A stretch of DNA of 64,000 bases, taken from assembly GCF_029846115.1 (NCBI RefSeq), contig NZ_JARVZZ010000001.1, forward strand, positions 1,736,001-1,800,000, given 5' to 3'. The DNA comes from Serratia marcescens. Lineage in GTDB: Bacteria; Pseudomonadota; Gammaproteobacteria; Enterobacterales; Enterobacteriaceae. Both the position numbers and the translations under genes were made by a program. Below, piece by piece: positions 54,632 to 63,454 of the stretch (position 1 is its first letter; each line of letters begins with the position of its first letter). The notes under the pieces were generated by a model. The model ran no database searches. It was not told the origin of the DNA and saw only the letters and a program-made list of their open reading frames with translations.

Positions 54632-57187
54632 TTACACCATATTTTTCAGCCGGTAGATCCATTCCAGCGCCTGGCGTGGCGACAGGGAATCCGGATCAAG
54701 CCCCTCCAGGGCTTCTACCGCCGGCGAGGTTTCTTCCTGCAGCAGCGTCATCTGGGTAGCATCGACGCTGCCCGAGGCGGTGTGGCTGGAGATTGACTCC
54801 AGCTCGCGCAGCTTCTGACGTGCGCGCTTGATGACGTCGCGCGGCACGCCGGCCAGCGCGGCGACCGCCAGGCCATAGCTTTTGCTGGCGGCACCGTCCT
54901 GTACGCTGTGCATGAAGGCGATGGTATCACCATGTTCGAGCGCGTCCAGATGCACGTTGACCACGCCTTCCATTTTCTCCGGCAAGGTCGTCAGCTCGAA
55001 GTAGTGGGTGGCGAACAGCGTCATCGCCTTGATGCGGTTGGCCAGGTTTTCGGCGCAGGCCCAAGCCAGCGACAGGCCGTCGTAGGTGGAGGTGCCGCGG
55101 CCGATTTCATCCATCAACACCAGGCTGTGCTCGGTGGCGTTGTGCAGGATGTTGGCGGTTTCGGTCATTTCCACCATGAAGGTGGAGCGGCCGGAAGCCA
55201 GATCGTCCGCCGCGCCGACGCGGGTGAAGATGCGATCCACCGGGCCGATGGTGGCCTTGGTGGCCGGCACGTAGCTGCCGATGTGTGCCATCAGCACGAT
55301 CAGCGCCGTTTGCCGCATATAGGTACTTTTACCCCCCATGTTCGGGCCGGTGATGATCAGCATGCGGCGCTGTGGCGACAGGGTGAGCGGGTTGGAGATA
55401 AACGGCTCGCTCAGCACCTGCTCAACCACCGGGTGGCGGCCTTCGGTAATGCGGATCCCCGGCTGCTCGCTCATGGTCGGGCAAGCGTAGTTTAGGGTAT
55501 CGGCGCGCTCGGCCAGGTTGGCCAGCACGTCCAGCTCGGCCAGTGCGGCGGCGCTTTGCTGCAGCTCCGCCAGGTGCGGCAGCAGCAGATCAAACAGCTC
55601 GTCGTACAGGCTTTTCTCGATCGCCAGCGCCTTGCCCTTGGAGGTGAGCACTTTGTCTTCGTACTCTTTCAATTCCGGGATGATATAGCGCTCGGCGTTT
55701 TTCAGCGTCTGACGGCGCACATAGTGGATCGGCACCAGGTGGCTTTGGCCACGGCTGACCTGAATGTAGTAGCCGTGTACGCCGTTAAAACCGACCTTGA
55801 GCGTATCCAGCCCCAGTTTTTCACGCTCGCGGATCTCCAGCCGATCGAGATAATCGCTGGCGCCATCGGCCAGTGCGCGCCACTCGTCCAGTTCGCTGTT
55901 GTAACCGGGGGCGATCACGCCGCCGTCGCGTACCAGCACCGGCGGCGACTCAATGACCGCGCGTTCCAGCAGCTCACGCAGATCGTCGAACTGGCCCACC
56001 TGCGACAACAGTTGCTGCACGTGTGGGGTATCCACATCTTGCAGCAGCGCGCGGATGTCCGGCAGTTGCTGGAAAGCATGGCGCATGCGCGCCAGATCGC
56101 GCGGCCGGGCGGTGCGCAGCGCCAAACGCGCCAAAATTCGCTCCTGATCGCCCACCTGACGCAGCGAAGGCTGCAGATCGGTGAACAGGTCCTGCAATGC
56201 GCCGATCGCCTGTTGGCGGGCGGTGAGAACCTTGATATCGCGGGTCGGCATGTGCAGCCAGCGTTTCAGCATACGGCTGCCCATCGGCGTGACCGTGCGA
56301 TCGAGGATCGCCGCCAGCGTGTTGTCGCTGCCGCCGGACAGGCTCTGCGTCAGCTCCAGATTGCGGCGGGTCGCGGCGTCCATGATGATACCGTCCTGCT
56401 GGCGCTCCATGGTGATGCCGCGAATGTGCGGCAGCGAAGTGCGCTGGGTATCTTTGACGTACTGCAGCAGGCAGCCGGCGGCGCGCAGTGCCTGGTGCGC
56501 CTGTTCGACGCCGAAACCGGTCAAGTCGCGGGTACCGAATTGCAGGTTGAGCTGCTGACGCGCGGTCTCAAGCTCGAATTCCCACAGCGGGCGGCGGCGC
56601 AGGCCGTGGCGCTGTTCGATCAGCGCCATTTGTTCGAAGATTTCCGGGTAGAGCAGCTCGGCTGGATTGGTGCGCTGCAGCTCGGCGGCCATGGTTTCCA
56701 GATCCTGCGGCTCGGCGACGCGGAAGCGGCCGGAGCTGACGTCCAGGGTGGCGTAGCCGAAGCCGCGCGCGTCCTGCCAGATTGCCGCCAGCAGGTTATC
56801 TTGGCGCTCTTGCAGCAGCGCTTCGTCGGTGATGGTGCCGGGAGTGACGATACGCACCACTTTGCGTTCGACCGGCCCTTTGCTGGTGGCCGGATCGCCG
56901 ATCTGCTCGCAGAGGGCGACGGACTCGCCGAGCTGCACCAGCTTGGCCAGGTAGTTCTCCACTGCGTGGTGCGGCACGCCGGCCATCGGGATCGGTTCAC
57001 CCGCCGAGGCGCCGCGTTTGGTCAGCGAGATATCCAGCAGTTGGGAAGCGCGCTTGGCGTCGTCGTAAAACAGCTCGTAGAAGTCGCCCATGCGGTAGAA
57101 CAGCAGGATTTCAGGATGCTGGGCCTTGAGGCGCAGGTACTGCTGCATCATCGGCGTATGCGAATCGAGTTTATCGGTGCTATTCAT
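54632..57187 (-). CDS. mutS: DNA mismatch repair protein MutS
   Basis: Mismatch-recognition ATPase. The 851-aa protein has the mismatch-contacting Phe-X-Glu in [17 protein letters not shown] near residue 40 and the Walker [18 protein letters not shown] near 615. Walker B lies in [24 protein letters not shown] follows, and the C terminus is the tetramer-forming [12 protein letters not shown]. The ATG at 57187 ([12 protein letters not shown]) matches the family length; the in-frame ATG at 57208 adds seven residues and cannot be excluded. Confidence 0.97.
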   Translation of the reverse strand: MNSTDKLDSHTPMMQQYLRLKAQHPEILLFYRMGDFYELFYDDAKRASQLLDISLTKRGASAGEPIPMAGVPHHAVENYLAKLVQLGESVALCEQIGDPATSKGPVERKVVRIVTPGTITDEALLQERQDNLLAAIWQDARGFGYATLDVSSGRFRVAEPQDLETMAAELQRTNPAELLYPEIFEQMALIEQRHGLRRRPLWEFELETARQQLNLQFGTRDLTGFGVEQAHQALRAAGCLLQYVKDTQRTSLPHIRGITMERQQDGIIMDAATRRNLELTQSLSGGSDNTLAAILDRTVTPMGSRMLKRWLHMPTRDIKVLTARQQAIGALQDLFTDLQPSLRQVGDQERILARLALRTARPRDLARMRHAFQQLPDIRALLQDVDTPHVQQLLSQVGQFDDLRELLERAVIESPPVLVRDGGVIAPGYNSELDEWRALADGASDYLDRLEIREREKLGLDTLKVGFNGVHGYYIQVSRGQSHLVPIHYVRRQTLKNAERYIIPELKEYEDKVLTSKGKALAIEKSLYDELFDLLLPHLAELQQSAAALAELDVLANLAERADTLNYACPTMSEQPGIRITEGRHPVVEQVLSEPFISNPLTLSPQRRMLIITGPNMGGKSTYMRQTALIVLMAHIGSYVPATKATIGPVDRIFTRVGAADDLASGRSTFMVEMTETANILHNATEHSLVLMDEIGRGTSTYDGLSLAWACAENLANRIKAMTLFATHYFELTTLPEKMEGVVNVHLDALEHGDTIAFMHSVQDGAASKSYGLAVAALAGVPRDVIKRARQKLRELESISSHTASGSVDATQMTLLQEETSPAVEALEGLDPDSLSPRQALEWIYRLKNMV

Positions 57188-57495
57188 GCGATTATTTTTC
57201 CAATCCATTGAATGTAAAGGGAACTGTGATTTTCATTGTCGTCATTCGCTATCACATTGTTTCAGCAGGCGCCGCCCCATTCAGCGCTTGGCGGGCGGCG
57301 CAAATCAAATCATCAAAACGCCAGACGGCGCGCTCAAACCTGAGGTTTGCACAGACGCTTATACTAGCCCAGCGGGCAATCGGCTGTCACAGGTAAAAAT
57401 GGGAAGCGCTGCGCAAGGCGAGGTTGCAACGAAGCGAGATTGTCGTTTGCCTGCGGGCAACAACGCAAGTCGCCGCCCGCAGTAAGGCGGCGAAT
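57188..57495. other. Intergenic region upstream of mutS
   Basis: A 308-base region with no supported gene. Near its right end is a perfect 8-bp hairpin, TCGCCGCC at 57470-57477 and GGCGGCGA at 57486-57493. It lies just beyond the stop of the SMP-30-like gene on the minus strand and has no T tract, so it is a possible weak terminator. The mutS promoter must lie near 57210-57300. Confidence 0.5.
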
Positions 57496-58488
57496 TTATT
57501 GTGCGGCGGTGAGAGGCAGGGGCAGTTGATAAAGGCGGAAGCTGTCGGGCACTTCGGTTTCATGGCCGGGCAGCAGGCGGTGGCGGATGCGCGATTCGCT
57601 GACGAAGGCACAGCCTTGTGGTGTGATAGTCAGATTGACCGGTGATTCCATGCCTTCGCGCAAGACCTCAATCCGGTGCGAGCCTGCCGCCTTGGGGGAC
57701 GGGATCCGCAGGATCCGCCCTTGGCCGCTCTGGATTCCGTTCTCCAGCACGATCAGCGCGCCGTCCGGTGCCAATCCCATTCCGTCCGGGTTTTCAATCA
57801 GGCGCGGCAGCTGCATTTCCGTCAGCTGCGGCTTTGGATCGTTATAGCTGAGGGTATAGAGCTTACCGGTGCCGAAATTGGCGACAGCCATCTGCCGGTT
57901 GTCGAGCAGTACGATACCGGCGGCGCCCAACCCGCTGGGGGCCGCTAACCGCGCATCCTGATACAACGTACTGAATGCCGCTTCGCCCGGCCGCAGGAGC
58001 AGGATGCCGCCGCCGCGGGTTTCCGTCACGTACACCGTACCGTCTGCACCGAGCACGATATCGTTGCCCATTTCCCCCGTCGGCAGTGCCAGGCTGCGGT
58101 TGAGGGTGCCATCCGCGACGTTCAGCGCATAAATGCGGTTGGCGCGCGTTTTGCCGCCGGAGAGGAAGTCCGGCGAGTTTCCCCACAGCAACCCGCGCCG
58201 TTCGTCCAGCCGCAGCGCGTTTGAGGCGAACACCGTGTCAGCGCCGGGGAAGAAGGTTTCCCACGCCTGACCCGGCCGTTTGCGCAGCACGTTGCCGCTG
58301 GTGATCAGCCCGACATACAGCGTGCCGTCCGCCGCACGGGCGATGCCGTTGGGGTAAAGCGCGCCGGGCGGCAGCGTCATGCTGCTTTCTGTGCAGTCTG
58401 CGCTGACGGTGGCCTGCGCCGGCGCGTTAAGGGTGAGTGCGGTAGCGAGGGTGAACAACGCCGCTCGCGCGGTAACAGCGTATGACAT
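57496..58488 (-). CDS. Secreted SMP-30/gluconolactonase-like beta-propeller protein
   Basis: A 330-aa precursor with a signal peptide (ALFTLATALTLNAPAQA, cleavage about residue 26). The mature protein shows repeated beta-propeller strands of the SMP-30/NHL kind: YPNGIARAADGTLYVG, NDIVLGADGTVYVTE, NPDGMGLAPDGALIVLE and SPVNLTITPQGCAFVSE. Two cysteines flank the fold (ADCTES and PQGCAF). Lactonase activity is possible but unproven; the substrate is unknown. The ATG at 58488 has CCGGAGAG upstream. It follows the aldo/keto reductase by 29 bases, suggesting co-transcription. Confidence 0.8.
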   Translation of the reverse strand: MSYAVTARAALFTLATALTLNAPAQATVSADCTESSMTLPPGALYPNGIARAADGTLYVGLITSGNVLRKRPGQAWETFFPGADTVFASNALRLDERRGLLWGNSPDFLSGGKTRANRIYALNVADGTLNRSLALPTGEMGNDIVLGADGTVYVTETRGGGILLLRPGEAAFSTLYQDARLAAPSGLGAAGIVLLDNRQMAVANFGTGKLYTLSYNDPKPQLTEMQLPRLIENPDGMGLAPDGALIVLENGIQSGQGRILRIPSPKAAGSHRIEVLREGMESPVNLTITPQGCAFVSESRIRHRLLPGHETEVPDSFRLYQLPLPLTAAQ

Positions 58489-58517
58489 GTTTCTCTCCGG
58501 GAATGAGGTAAAAGGGG

Positions 58518-59489
58518 CTACCAGCGCTCGGGGCGGGCAGCGTGTGCCATTGGCGCCTCCAGCGCGGCCACGTCTTCTGACGATAGCCTGAGGTCGAGCG
58601 CCGCCAGCGCATCCTGCAGATGGTGTGGCTTGGACATGCCCACCAGCGGCGACGCCACGCCGGGTTTGGCCAATAGCCAGGCCAGCGCAATCTGCGCCGG
58701 TGGAACGCCGCGCGCGGCCGCTACCTCCGCTACCGCGGTGACGGTGCGTTCTACCTCGTTTCTGCCGCCGTACCAACGGGGCGTCTGTTCGTCGGTGGCG
58801 GCGCGCAGCGTGCCGCCACTGCCGGAGCCGGCCAGCACGCCGCGGGCCAGCGGCGACCAGGGCGTCAGGCCAAGACCTTCTTCCAGGCACAGCGGGATCA
58901 ATTCTTCTTCGTCTTCACGCGTCACCAGGTTGTATTGGCTTTGCAACGAAATAAACGGCGCCAGGCGGTGCTGACGTTGAAAGGCCAGCATTTTCATCAG
59001 GCGCCAGGCGTGCAGTGAAGACGCGCCGAGGTAACGGATCTTGCCCGCCCGCACCAGGCCGTCGAGGGTGTCGGCAGTTTCTTCGATCGGCGTTTCGGTG
59101 TCGAAGCGGTGCAGCACGAACAGATCGAGGTAATCCGTTCCCAGCCGCTGCAAGGAGGCGTCGACGCTGTGCAGCAGGTGTTTGCGCGACAGCCCGCGGC
59201 TGTTCGGTTGCGCATCCATCGGAAAGTAGGCTTTGGTGGCGATCACCACGTCTTCACGGCGGGCGAACGCTTTCAGCGCACGGCCGAGAATGCGCTCGCT
59301 TTCTCCGCCGGAGTAAATGTTGGCGGTATCGAAAAAATTGATGCCCGCCTCCAGCGCCTCGCGGATAAAGGGGCGCGCTTCATCCTCTTTCAGTACCCAG
59401 GGCCGCCAGGCCGGATCGCCGTAGGTCATACAGCCCAGGCAGAGGCGAGATACCTGCAGGCCGCTGCCGCCAAGCCGAACGTAGTTCAT
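58518..59489 (-). CDS. Aldo/keto reductase
   Basis: NADPH-dependent oxidoreductase of 323 aa. The catalytic tetrad is complete: D54 and Y59 in FFDTANIYSGGESE, K86 in IATKAYF and H127 in FVLHRFD. LTPWSPLARGVLAG and GMSKPHHLQDAL are typical of the YajO/AKR-12-13-like, oxidising-type subfamily. It lies between the SDR (12 bases upstream) and the SMP-30-like gene, opposite a LysR regulator. Its substrate is unknown. Confidence 0.88.
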   Translation of the reverse strand: MNYVRLGGSGLQVSRLCLGCMTYGDPAWRPWVLKEDEARPFIREALEAGINFFDTANIYSGGESERILGRALKAFARREDVVIATKAYFPMDAQPNSRGLSRKHLLHSVDASLQRLGTDYLDLFVLHRFDTETPIEETADTLDGLVRAGKIRYLGASSLHAWRLMKMLAFQRQHRLAPFISLQSQYNLVTREDEEELIPLCLEEGLGLTPWSPLARGVLAGSGSGGTLRAATDEQTPRWYGGRNEVERTVTAVAEVAAARGVPPAQIALAWLLAKPGVASPLVGMSKPHHLQDALAALDLRLSSEDVAALEAPMAHAARPERW

Positions 59490-59501
59490 GGTGTCGTCTC
59501 C

Positions 59502-60302
59502 TCAGCGCATGCCGGCGATGGTGTAGCCGCCGTCCACCAGCAGGCTTTGGCCGGTGATGAAACGAGCTTCGTCCGTCGCCAGCCACAAAGCCACATCGCC
59601 GATGTCTTCCGATTCGCCCAGGCGGCCGGCGGGCGTGTGGGCGATAAAGGGCGCGAACGCCGCGCTGTCAGCCACGCTGCCGCGCGCCATCGGCGTGTCG
59701 ATGATGCCGGGGTTGATGTTGTTGACGCGGATGCCCTGGCCGCTGTATTCGAGCGCCACCGCGCGGATCATCGCATCGAGCGCGCCTTTGCTGGCAGAGT
59801 AGCTGGACGAACCGGCCAGCGCGCCGTGGGTCAGCCAGGAGGACGTGTTAACGATCACGCCGCCCGAGCGCTGAGCCAGGAAGGTTTCAATCTCGTATTT
59901 CATCGCCAGCCAGACGCCTCGGAGGTTAATGGCGATCACGCGGTCAAAATCCTCGCTGCTCTGTTCGGTGATGGGGGCGAAGTTGCCGATGATGCCGGCG
60001 TTATTGAAGGCGACGTCGAGCCGGCCGTAGTGGGCCGTCACCGTGGCGAGCAGCCGACGGATATCGTCTTCCTGGGAGACGTCGGCCACGATGGGCAGGG
60101 CGTCGCCGCCTGCGAGCGCGATGTCGCGCGCCGTGGCTTCTATTTCCGCCGCGCGCCGGCCGGCCAGCGCGACTTTGGCTCCTTCGCGGGCATAGGCCAA
60201 CGCGGCTGCGCGGCCGATACCGGTGCCGCCGCCGCTCACCAGCACGACTTTGTCAGCCAGACGGCGCGGCGTTTCATGAGTTGGAGCTGTAGCATTAATC
60301 AT
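59502..60302 (-). CDS. Short-chain dehydrogenase/reductase (SDR)
   Basis: Classical SDR, 266 aa. The Rossmann motif GGGTGIG is at 24-30, RR at 49-50 favours NADP(H), NNAG at 100-103, and the catalytic S154/S155 (NTSSW) precedes Y168-x3-K172 (YSASK). The C terminus DEARFITGQSLLVDGGYT is typical. The ATG at 60302 is chosen because the extension to 60335 is unconserved. First gene of a three-gene unit divergent from the LysR gene, which probably regulates it. Confidence 0.88.
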   Translation of the reverse strand: MINATAPTHETPRRLADKVVLVSGGGTGIGRAAALAYAREGAKVALAGRRAAEIEATARDIALAGGDALPIVADVSQEDDIRRLLATVTAHYGRLDVAFNNAGIIGNFAPITEQSSEDFDRVIAINLRGVWLAMKYEIETFLAQRSGGVIVNTSSWLTHGALAGSSSYSASKGALDAMIRAVALEYSGQGIRVNNINPGIIDTPMARGSVADSAAFAPFIAHTPAGRLGESEDIGDVALWLATDEARFITGQSLLVDGGYTIAGMR

Positions 60303-60383
60303 CGCATCGATACCTGGTAATGGGGTCGATCGCAATGCTATGTTGTTAGATGACGAATAACTATCCGCTAAAAATTCATCTCA

Positions 60384-60407
60384 CTATTAGATAATTTATA
60401 TTAATAG
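60384..60407. promoter_or_regulatory. Inverted repeat between the SDR and LysR genes
   Basis: CTATTA at 60384-60389 and TAATAG at 60402-60407, separated by 12 bases in an AT-rich stretch. The end is one base before the LysR-gene ATG. It is a candidate autoregulatory LysR-type site. Confidence 0.4.
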
Positions 60408-60408
60408 C

Positions 60409-61302
60409 ATGAAGAAACCCGAATTGTCCGGCCTGGCGGCCTTCGTGGCTATCGCCAGTGAACGCAGCTTCCGCCGCGCCGCTGCCCGATTGGGCGTGAC
60501 GCCGCCGACGCTGACCCACACCCTGCGTGAACTGGAAGCGCAGGTGGGCATTCGCCTGCTGAACCGTACCACCCGCAATGTCTCGCCGACGGAGGCCGGT
60601 GAGCATCTGCTGGCACAGCTGGTGCCGGCTTTTACCGACATCGACGCCGCGCTGGAGAGTCTGAATGCGTTTCGAGAAGGGCCACGCGGCCTGGTGCGCA
60701 TCAACGCGCCGCGTTCGGCGATCGATCTCGCCATCGTGCCGCATCTGGGGCGGTTGGCAAGTGAGTATCCCGGCATTACGCTGGAGGTGGTAGCGAACGA
60801 AGGGTTTACCAATATCGTCGAGCAAGGCTTTGACGCCGGTATTCGGCTCGGCGAGGATCTGCACAACGATATGCGTGCGGTGCGCCTGACGCCGGATCTG
60901 CGTTTTGCCATCGTCGCCACGCCGGACTATTTTCAACGGCACGGCGAACCGACGCACCCGCAGGATTTACTGCAGCACCGCTGCATCGGTTGGCGCAAGG
61001 CCTCTTCGGGCGAGCGCTACAAATGGACTTTTCAGCAGGGCGAGCAGCGGTTTTCCGTGGCGGTCAACAGCCCGCTTATCGTGGATGACGCCAGGCTGTT
61101 GCTGCAAGCGGCGTTGGCACACGTCGGCATCGCTTTCGCCATCGAGCAGGAGGTGGAAGAACACTTGGCGAGCGGGCGGCTGCGGCGAGTGTTGGCCGAC
61201 TGGTGCGCGCCGTTTCCCGGTTTTTACCTCTATTACCCCAACCGCAGGAACCATTCCGTGGCGCTGGCCACAGTGATCGAGTTGCTCCGTCTGCCCACCT
61301 AA
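60409..61302 (+). CDS. LysR-family transcriptional regulator
   Basis: A 297-aa LTTR. The N-terminal winged helix-turn-helix (about 8-65) has SFRRAAARLGVTPPTLTHTLRELEAQVGIRLLNRTTR, recognisable as AAARLGVTPPTLTHTLRELE. A substrate-binding domain (about 90-290) has the NMR-like GFDAGIRLGEDL and VDDARLLLQAALAHVGIAF of the subgroup that controls oxidoreductase genes. Divergent from the SDR-AKR-SMP-30 unit, 106 bases apart. Confidence 0.92.
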   Translation: MKKPELSGLAAFVAIASERSFRRAAARLGVTPPTLTHTLRELEAQVGIRLLNRTTRNVSPTEAGEHLLAQLVPAFTDIDAALESLNAFREGPRGLVRINAPRSAIDLAIVPHLGRLASEYPGITLEVVANEGFTNIVEQGFDAGIRLGEDLHNDMRAVRLTPDLRFAIVATPDYFQRHGEPTHPQDLLQHRCIGWRKASSGERYKWTFQQGEQRFSVAVNSPLIVDDARLLLQAALAHVGIAFAIEQEVEEHLASGRLRRVLADWCAPFPGFYLYYPNRRNHSVALATVIELLRLPT

Positions 61303-61719
61303 TCCTCTTCGCCTGCCATCGCGTTCGGGGAGCAGCAGGCGAATCAAGCTTGAACTATTTTAATTCCCCCTTCGCTTGTTCGGGCGCAAATAAACCCTTA
61401 AATTCTCAGCGAGTTTGTAACTGGCTGTTTATAATTGTTATTTGTGTATTTGTTGCGAATATTCCGAGTTTTTATCGGTTATTTGAGAGCCCGGTCACAC
61501 TATTTTTTTATGTGAAATGTGAAGGGGGTCAAGCCGGTAGGTCAAGGAGAGACGGTTATTATCCTCGCTGGCTTACCGATCCGTTTTTCATGCTCCGTAT
61601 ACTGTCTGCAACCAGGGCAACGTGACGGAAATTTTCATAAGGAATGTGCGTGAAGCAATCGTGATTGCATCTGGCATACAAATAACACGGGGTTTTTTTG
61701 ATTATCTGAGGTGCTTGGT
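61303..61719. other. Region upstream of the PTS operon
   Basis: A 417-base, AT-rich gap. No convincing ORF is seen; the frame at 61203-61625 overlaps the LysR gene. It should carry the PTS promoter. A perfect GCAATC-GT-GATTGC inverted repeat lies at 61655-61668, about 50 bases before the IIB start, and is a candidate operator. No antiterminator protein-type RAT hairpin was recognised with confidence. Confidence 0.5.
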
Positions 61720-62037
61720 ATGGAAAAGAAAAAAATCTATCTGTTTTGTTCTGCCGGTATGTCCACTTCCCTGTTGGTATCAAAAATGAAGGCGCAGGCC
61801 GAGAAATACGAAGTACCGGTGATCATCGCCGCCTACCCGGAGGCGCTGGCCGCGGAGAAAGGCGTTGAAGCGGATCTGATCCTGCTGGGGCCGCAGATCG
61901 CCTACACCTTGCCGGAGGTGCAAAAACAGCTGCCCAACAAACCTGTTGAAGTCATCGATCCGCTGCTGTACGGCAAGGTCGATGGGCTGGGGGTGCTGAA
62001 GGCCGCGGTGGCCGCCATCAAGAAAGCCAATCAATAA
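61720..62037 (+). CDS. PTS lactose/cellobiose-family IIB component (ChbB-like)
   Basis: Cytoplasmic phosphotransfer subunit of 105 aa. The phosphorylated cysteine is C10 in [17 protein letters not shown], the family hallmark, and [15 protein letters not shown] is also typical. The ATG at 61720 has TGAGGTG upstream; the GTG at 61711 is an unlikely alternative. Followed after 12 bases by the IIC gene. No IIA gene is visible in the window. Confidence 0.93.
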   Translation: MEKKKIYLFCSAGMSTSLLVSKMKAQAEKYEVPVIIAAYPEALAAEKGVEADLILLGPQIAYTLPEVQKQLPNKPVEVIDPLLYGKVDGLGVLKAAVAAIKKANQ

Positions 62038-62049
62038 CAGGAGGCCGCC

Positions 62050-63411
62050 GTGAATACCCTCATTGCCTCGCTCGAGAAGGTTATCCTGCCTTTCGCCGTA
62101 AAAATCGGTAAGCAGCCCCACGTCAACGCCATCAAGAACGGCTTTGTCCGCCTGATGCCGCTGACCTTGACCGGGGCGATGTTCGTGTTGATCAACAACG
62201 TGTTCCTGAGCTTCGGCGAAGGATCGTTCTTCTATTCGCTGGGCGTGCGCCTGGATGCCTCCACCATCGAGACGCTGAACGGCCTGAAGAGCATTGGCGG
62301 CAGCGTTTACAACGGTACGCTGGGGATCATGTCCCTGATGACGCCGTTCTTTATCAGCATGGCGTTGGCCGAAGAGCGCAAGGTCGATCCGCTGGCTGCG
62401 GCACTGCTGGCGGTGGCGGCCTTTATGACCGTCACGCCGTTTAACGTCGGCGAGGCCTATGCGGTGGGCGCCAACTGGCTGGGTGGTGCCAACATCATTT
62501 CCGGTATGGTGATCGGGCTGGTGGTGGCCGAGATGTTCGCTTTCATCGTGCGGCGCAACTGGGTGATCAGCCTGCCGGACAGCGTGCCGGCTTCGGTGTC
62601 GCGCTCCTTCTCGGCGCTGATCCCCGGTTTTATCATCCTCTCCATCATGGGGCTGGTGGCGTTCGCGCTGGCGCACTGGGGCACCAACTTCCACCAGATC
62701 ATCATGGACGGCATCTCGGCGCCGCTGGCCAAGATGGGCAGCGTGGTGGGTTGGGTGTACGTGCTGTTCTCCTCGCTGCTGTGGTTCTTTGGGGTGCACG
62801 GCTCCATGGCGCTGGCGGCGCTGGACAGCGGCATCATGACGCCGTTCGCGCTGGAAAACGTGGAGCTGTATAACAAATACGGTTCGGTCGAAGCGGCGGT
62901 GGCCGCCGGCAAAGAGTTCCACATGTGGGCGAAACCGTTCGTCGACTCCTACATCTACCTCGGCGGAACCGGCTCGACGCTGGGCCTGATCATCGCCATC
63001 TTCATCGCCTCGCGCCGCGAAGATTACCGCCAGGTCGCCAAGCTGGCGACGCCGTCCGGCATTTTCCAGATCAACGAACCGATTCTGTTCGGCCTGCCGG
63101 TGATCATGAACCCGGTGATGTTCATTCCGTTCATCCTGGTGCAGCCGGTGCTGACCATCATCACCTCGCTGGCTTATTACTCCGGGCTGATCCCGCCTAT
63201 CACCAACATTGCGCCCTGGACTATGCCGGTCGGCCTGGGGGCGTTCTTCAACACCAACGGCAGCATCATGGCCATGTTGCTGAGCCTGTTCAACCTGGCG
63301 GTCGCCACCGTGATTTATCTGCCGTTTGTGGCGATCTCCAACAAGGCACAGAGCCAGATCGACGCGGCGACGGAAAGCGAAGAAGACATCGCCAAGGCGC
63401 TGAAACTCTAA
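62050..63411 (+). CDS. PTS lactose/cellobiose-family IIC permease (ChbC/CelB-like)
   Basis: Membrane component of 453 aa with about ten helices. Family motifs seen include [22 protein letters not shown] (as [12 protein letters not shown]), [33 protein letters not shown] and the sugar-site [19 protein letters not shown]. It starts with GTG at 62050 behind AGGAGGCC. Likely substrate is a beta-glucoside such as cellobiose or an aryl-glucoside, based on the downstream GH1 gene. Confidence 0.93.
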   Translation: MNTLIASLEKVILPFAVKIGKQPHVNAIKNGFVRLMPLTLTGAMFVLINNVFLSFGEGSFFYSLGVRLDASTIETLNGLKSIGGSVYNGTLGIMSLMTPFFISMALAEERKVDPLAAALLAVAAFMTVTPFNVGEAYAVGANWLGGANIISGMVIGLVVAEMFAFIVRRNWVISLPDSVPASVSRSFSALIPGFIILSIMGLVAFALAHWGTNFHQIIMDGISAPLAKMGSVVGWVYVLFSSLLWFFGVHGSMALAALDSGIMTPFALENVELYNKYGSVEAAVAAGKEFHMWAKPFVDSYIYLGGTGSTLGLIIAIFIASRREDYRQVAKLATPSGIFQINEPILFGLPVIMNPVMFIPFILVQPVLTIITSLAYYSGLIPPITNIAPWTMPVGLGAFFNTNGSIMAMLLSLFNLAVATVIYLPFVAISNKAQSQIDAATESEEDIAKALKL

Positions 63412-63420
63412 CTGTGGAAC

Positions 63421-63439
63421 GGGGCGGCGCGGCCGCCCC
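63421..63439 (+). repeat. Hairpin between the PTS IIC and glucosidase genes
   Basis: GGGGCGGC at 63421-63428 is the exact reverse complement of GCCGCCCC at 63432-63439, with a 3-base loop and no T tract. It sits in the 43-base intercistronic gap and may stabilise the upstream mRNA. Confidence 0.65.
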
Positions 63440-63454
63440 GCGAGGGACGCGAGT

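Noticed and set aside
57209..57485. Possible ERIC/REP-type repeat or small RNA before mutS
   Set aside because: The segment does not match the ERIC or REP consensus that I know, and no promoter-terminator pair is clear.
61490..61530. CRP site near the PTS operon (TGTGA-like halves)
   Set aside because: The GGTCACAC and TGTGAAATG halves are in the wrong order and spacing for the CRP consensus.
61203..61625. A 140-aa frame after the LysR gene
   Set aside because: It overlaps the LysR 3' end in another frame, and composition changes abruptly halfway; no domain is seen.
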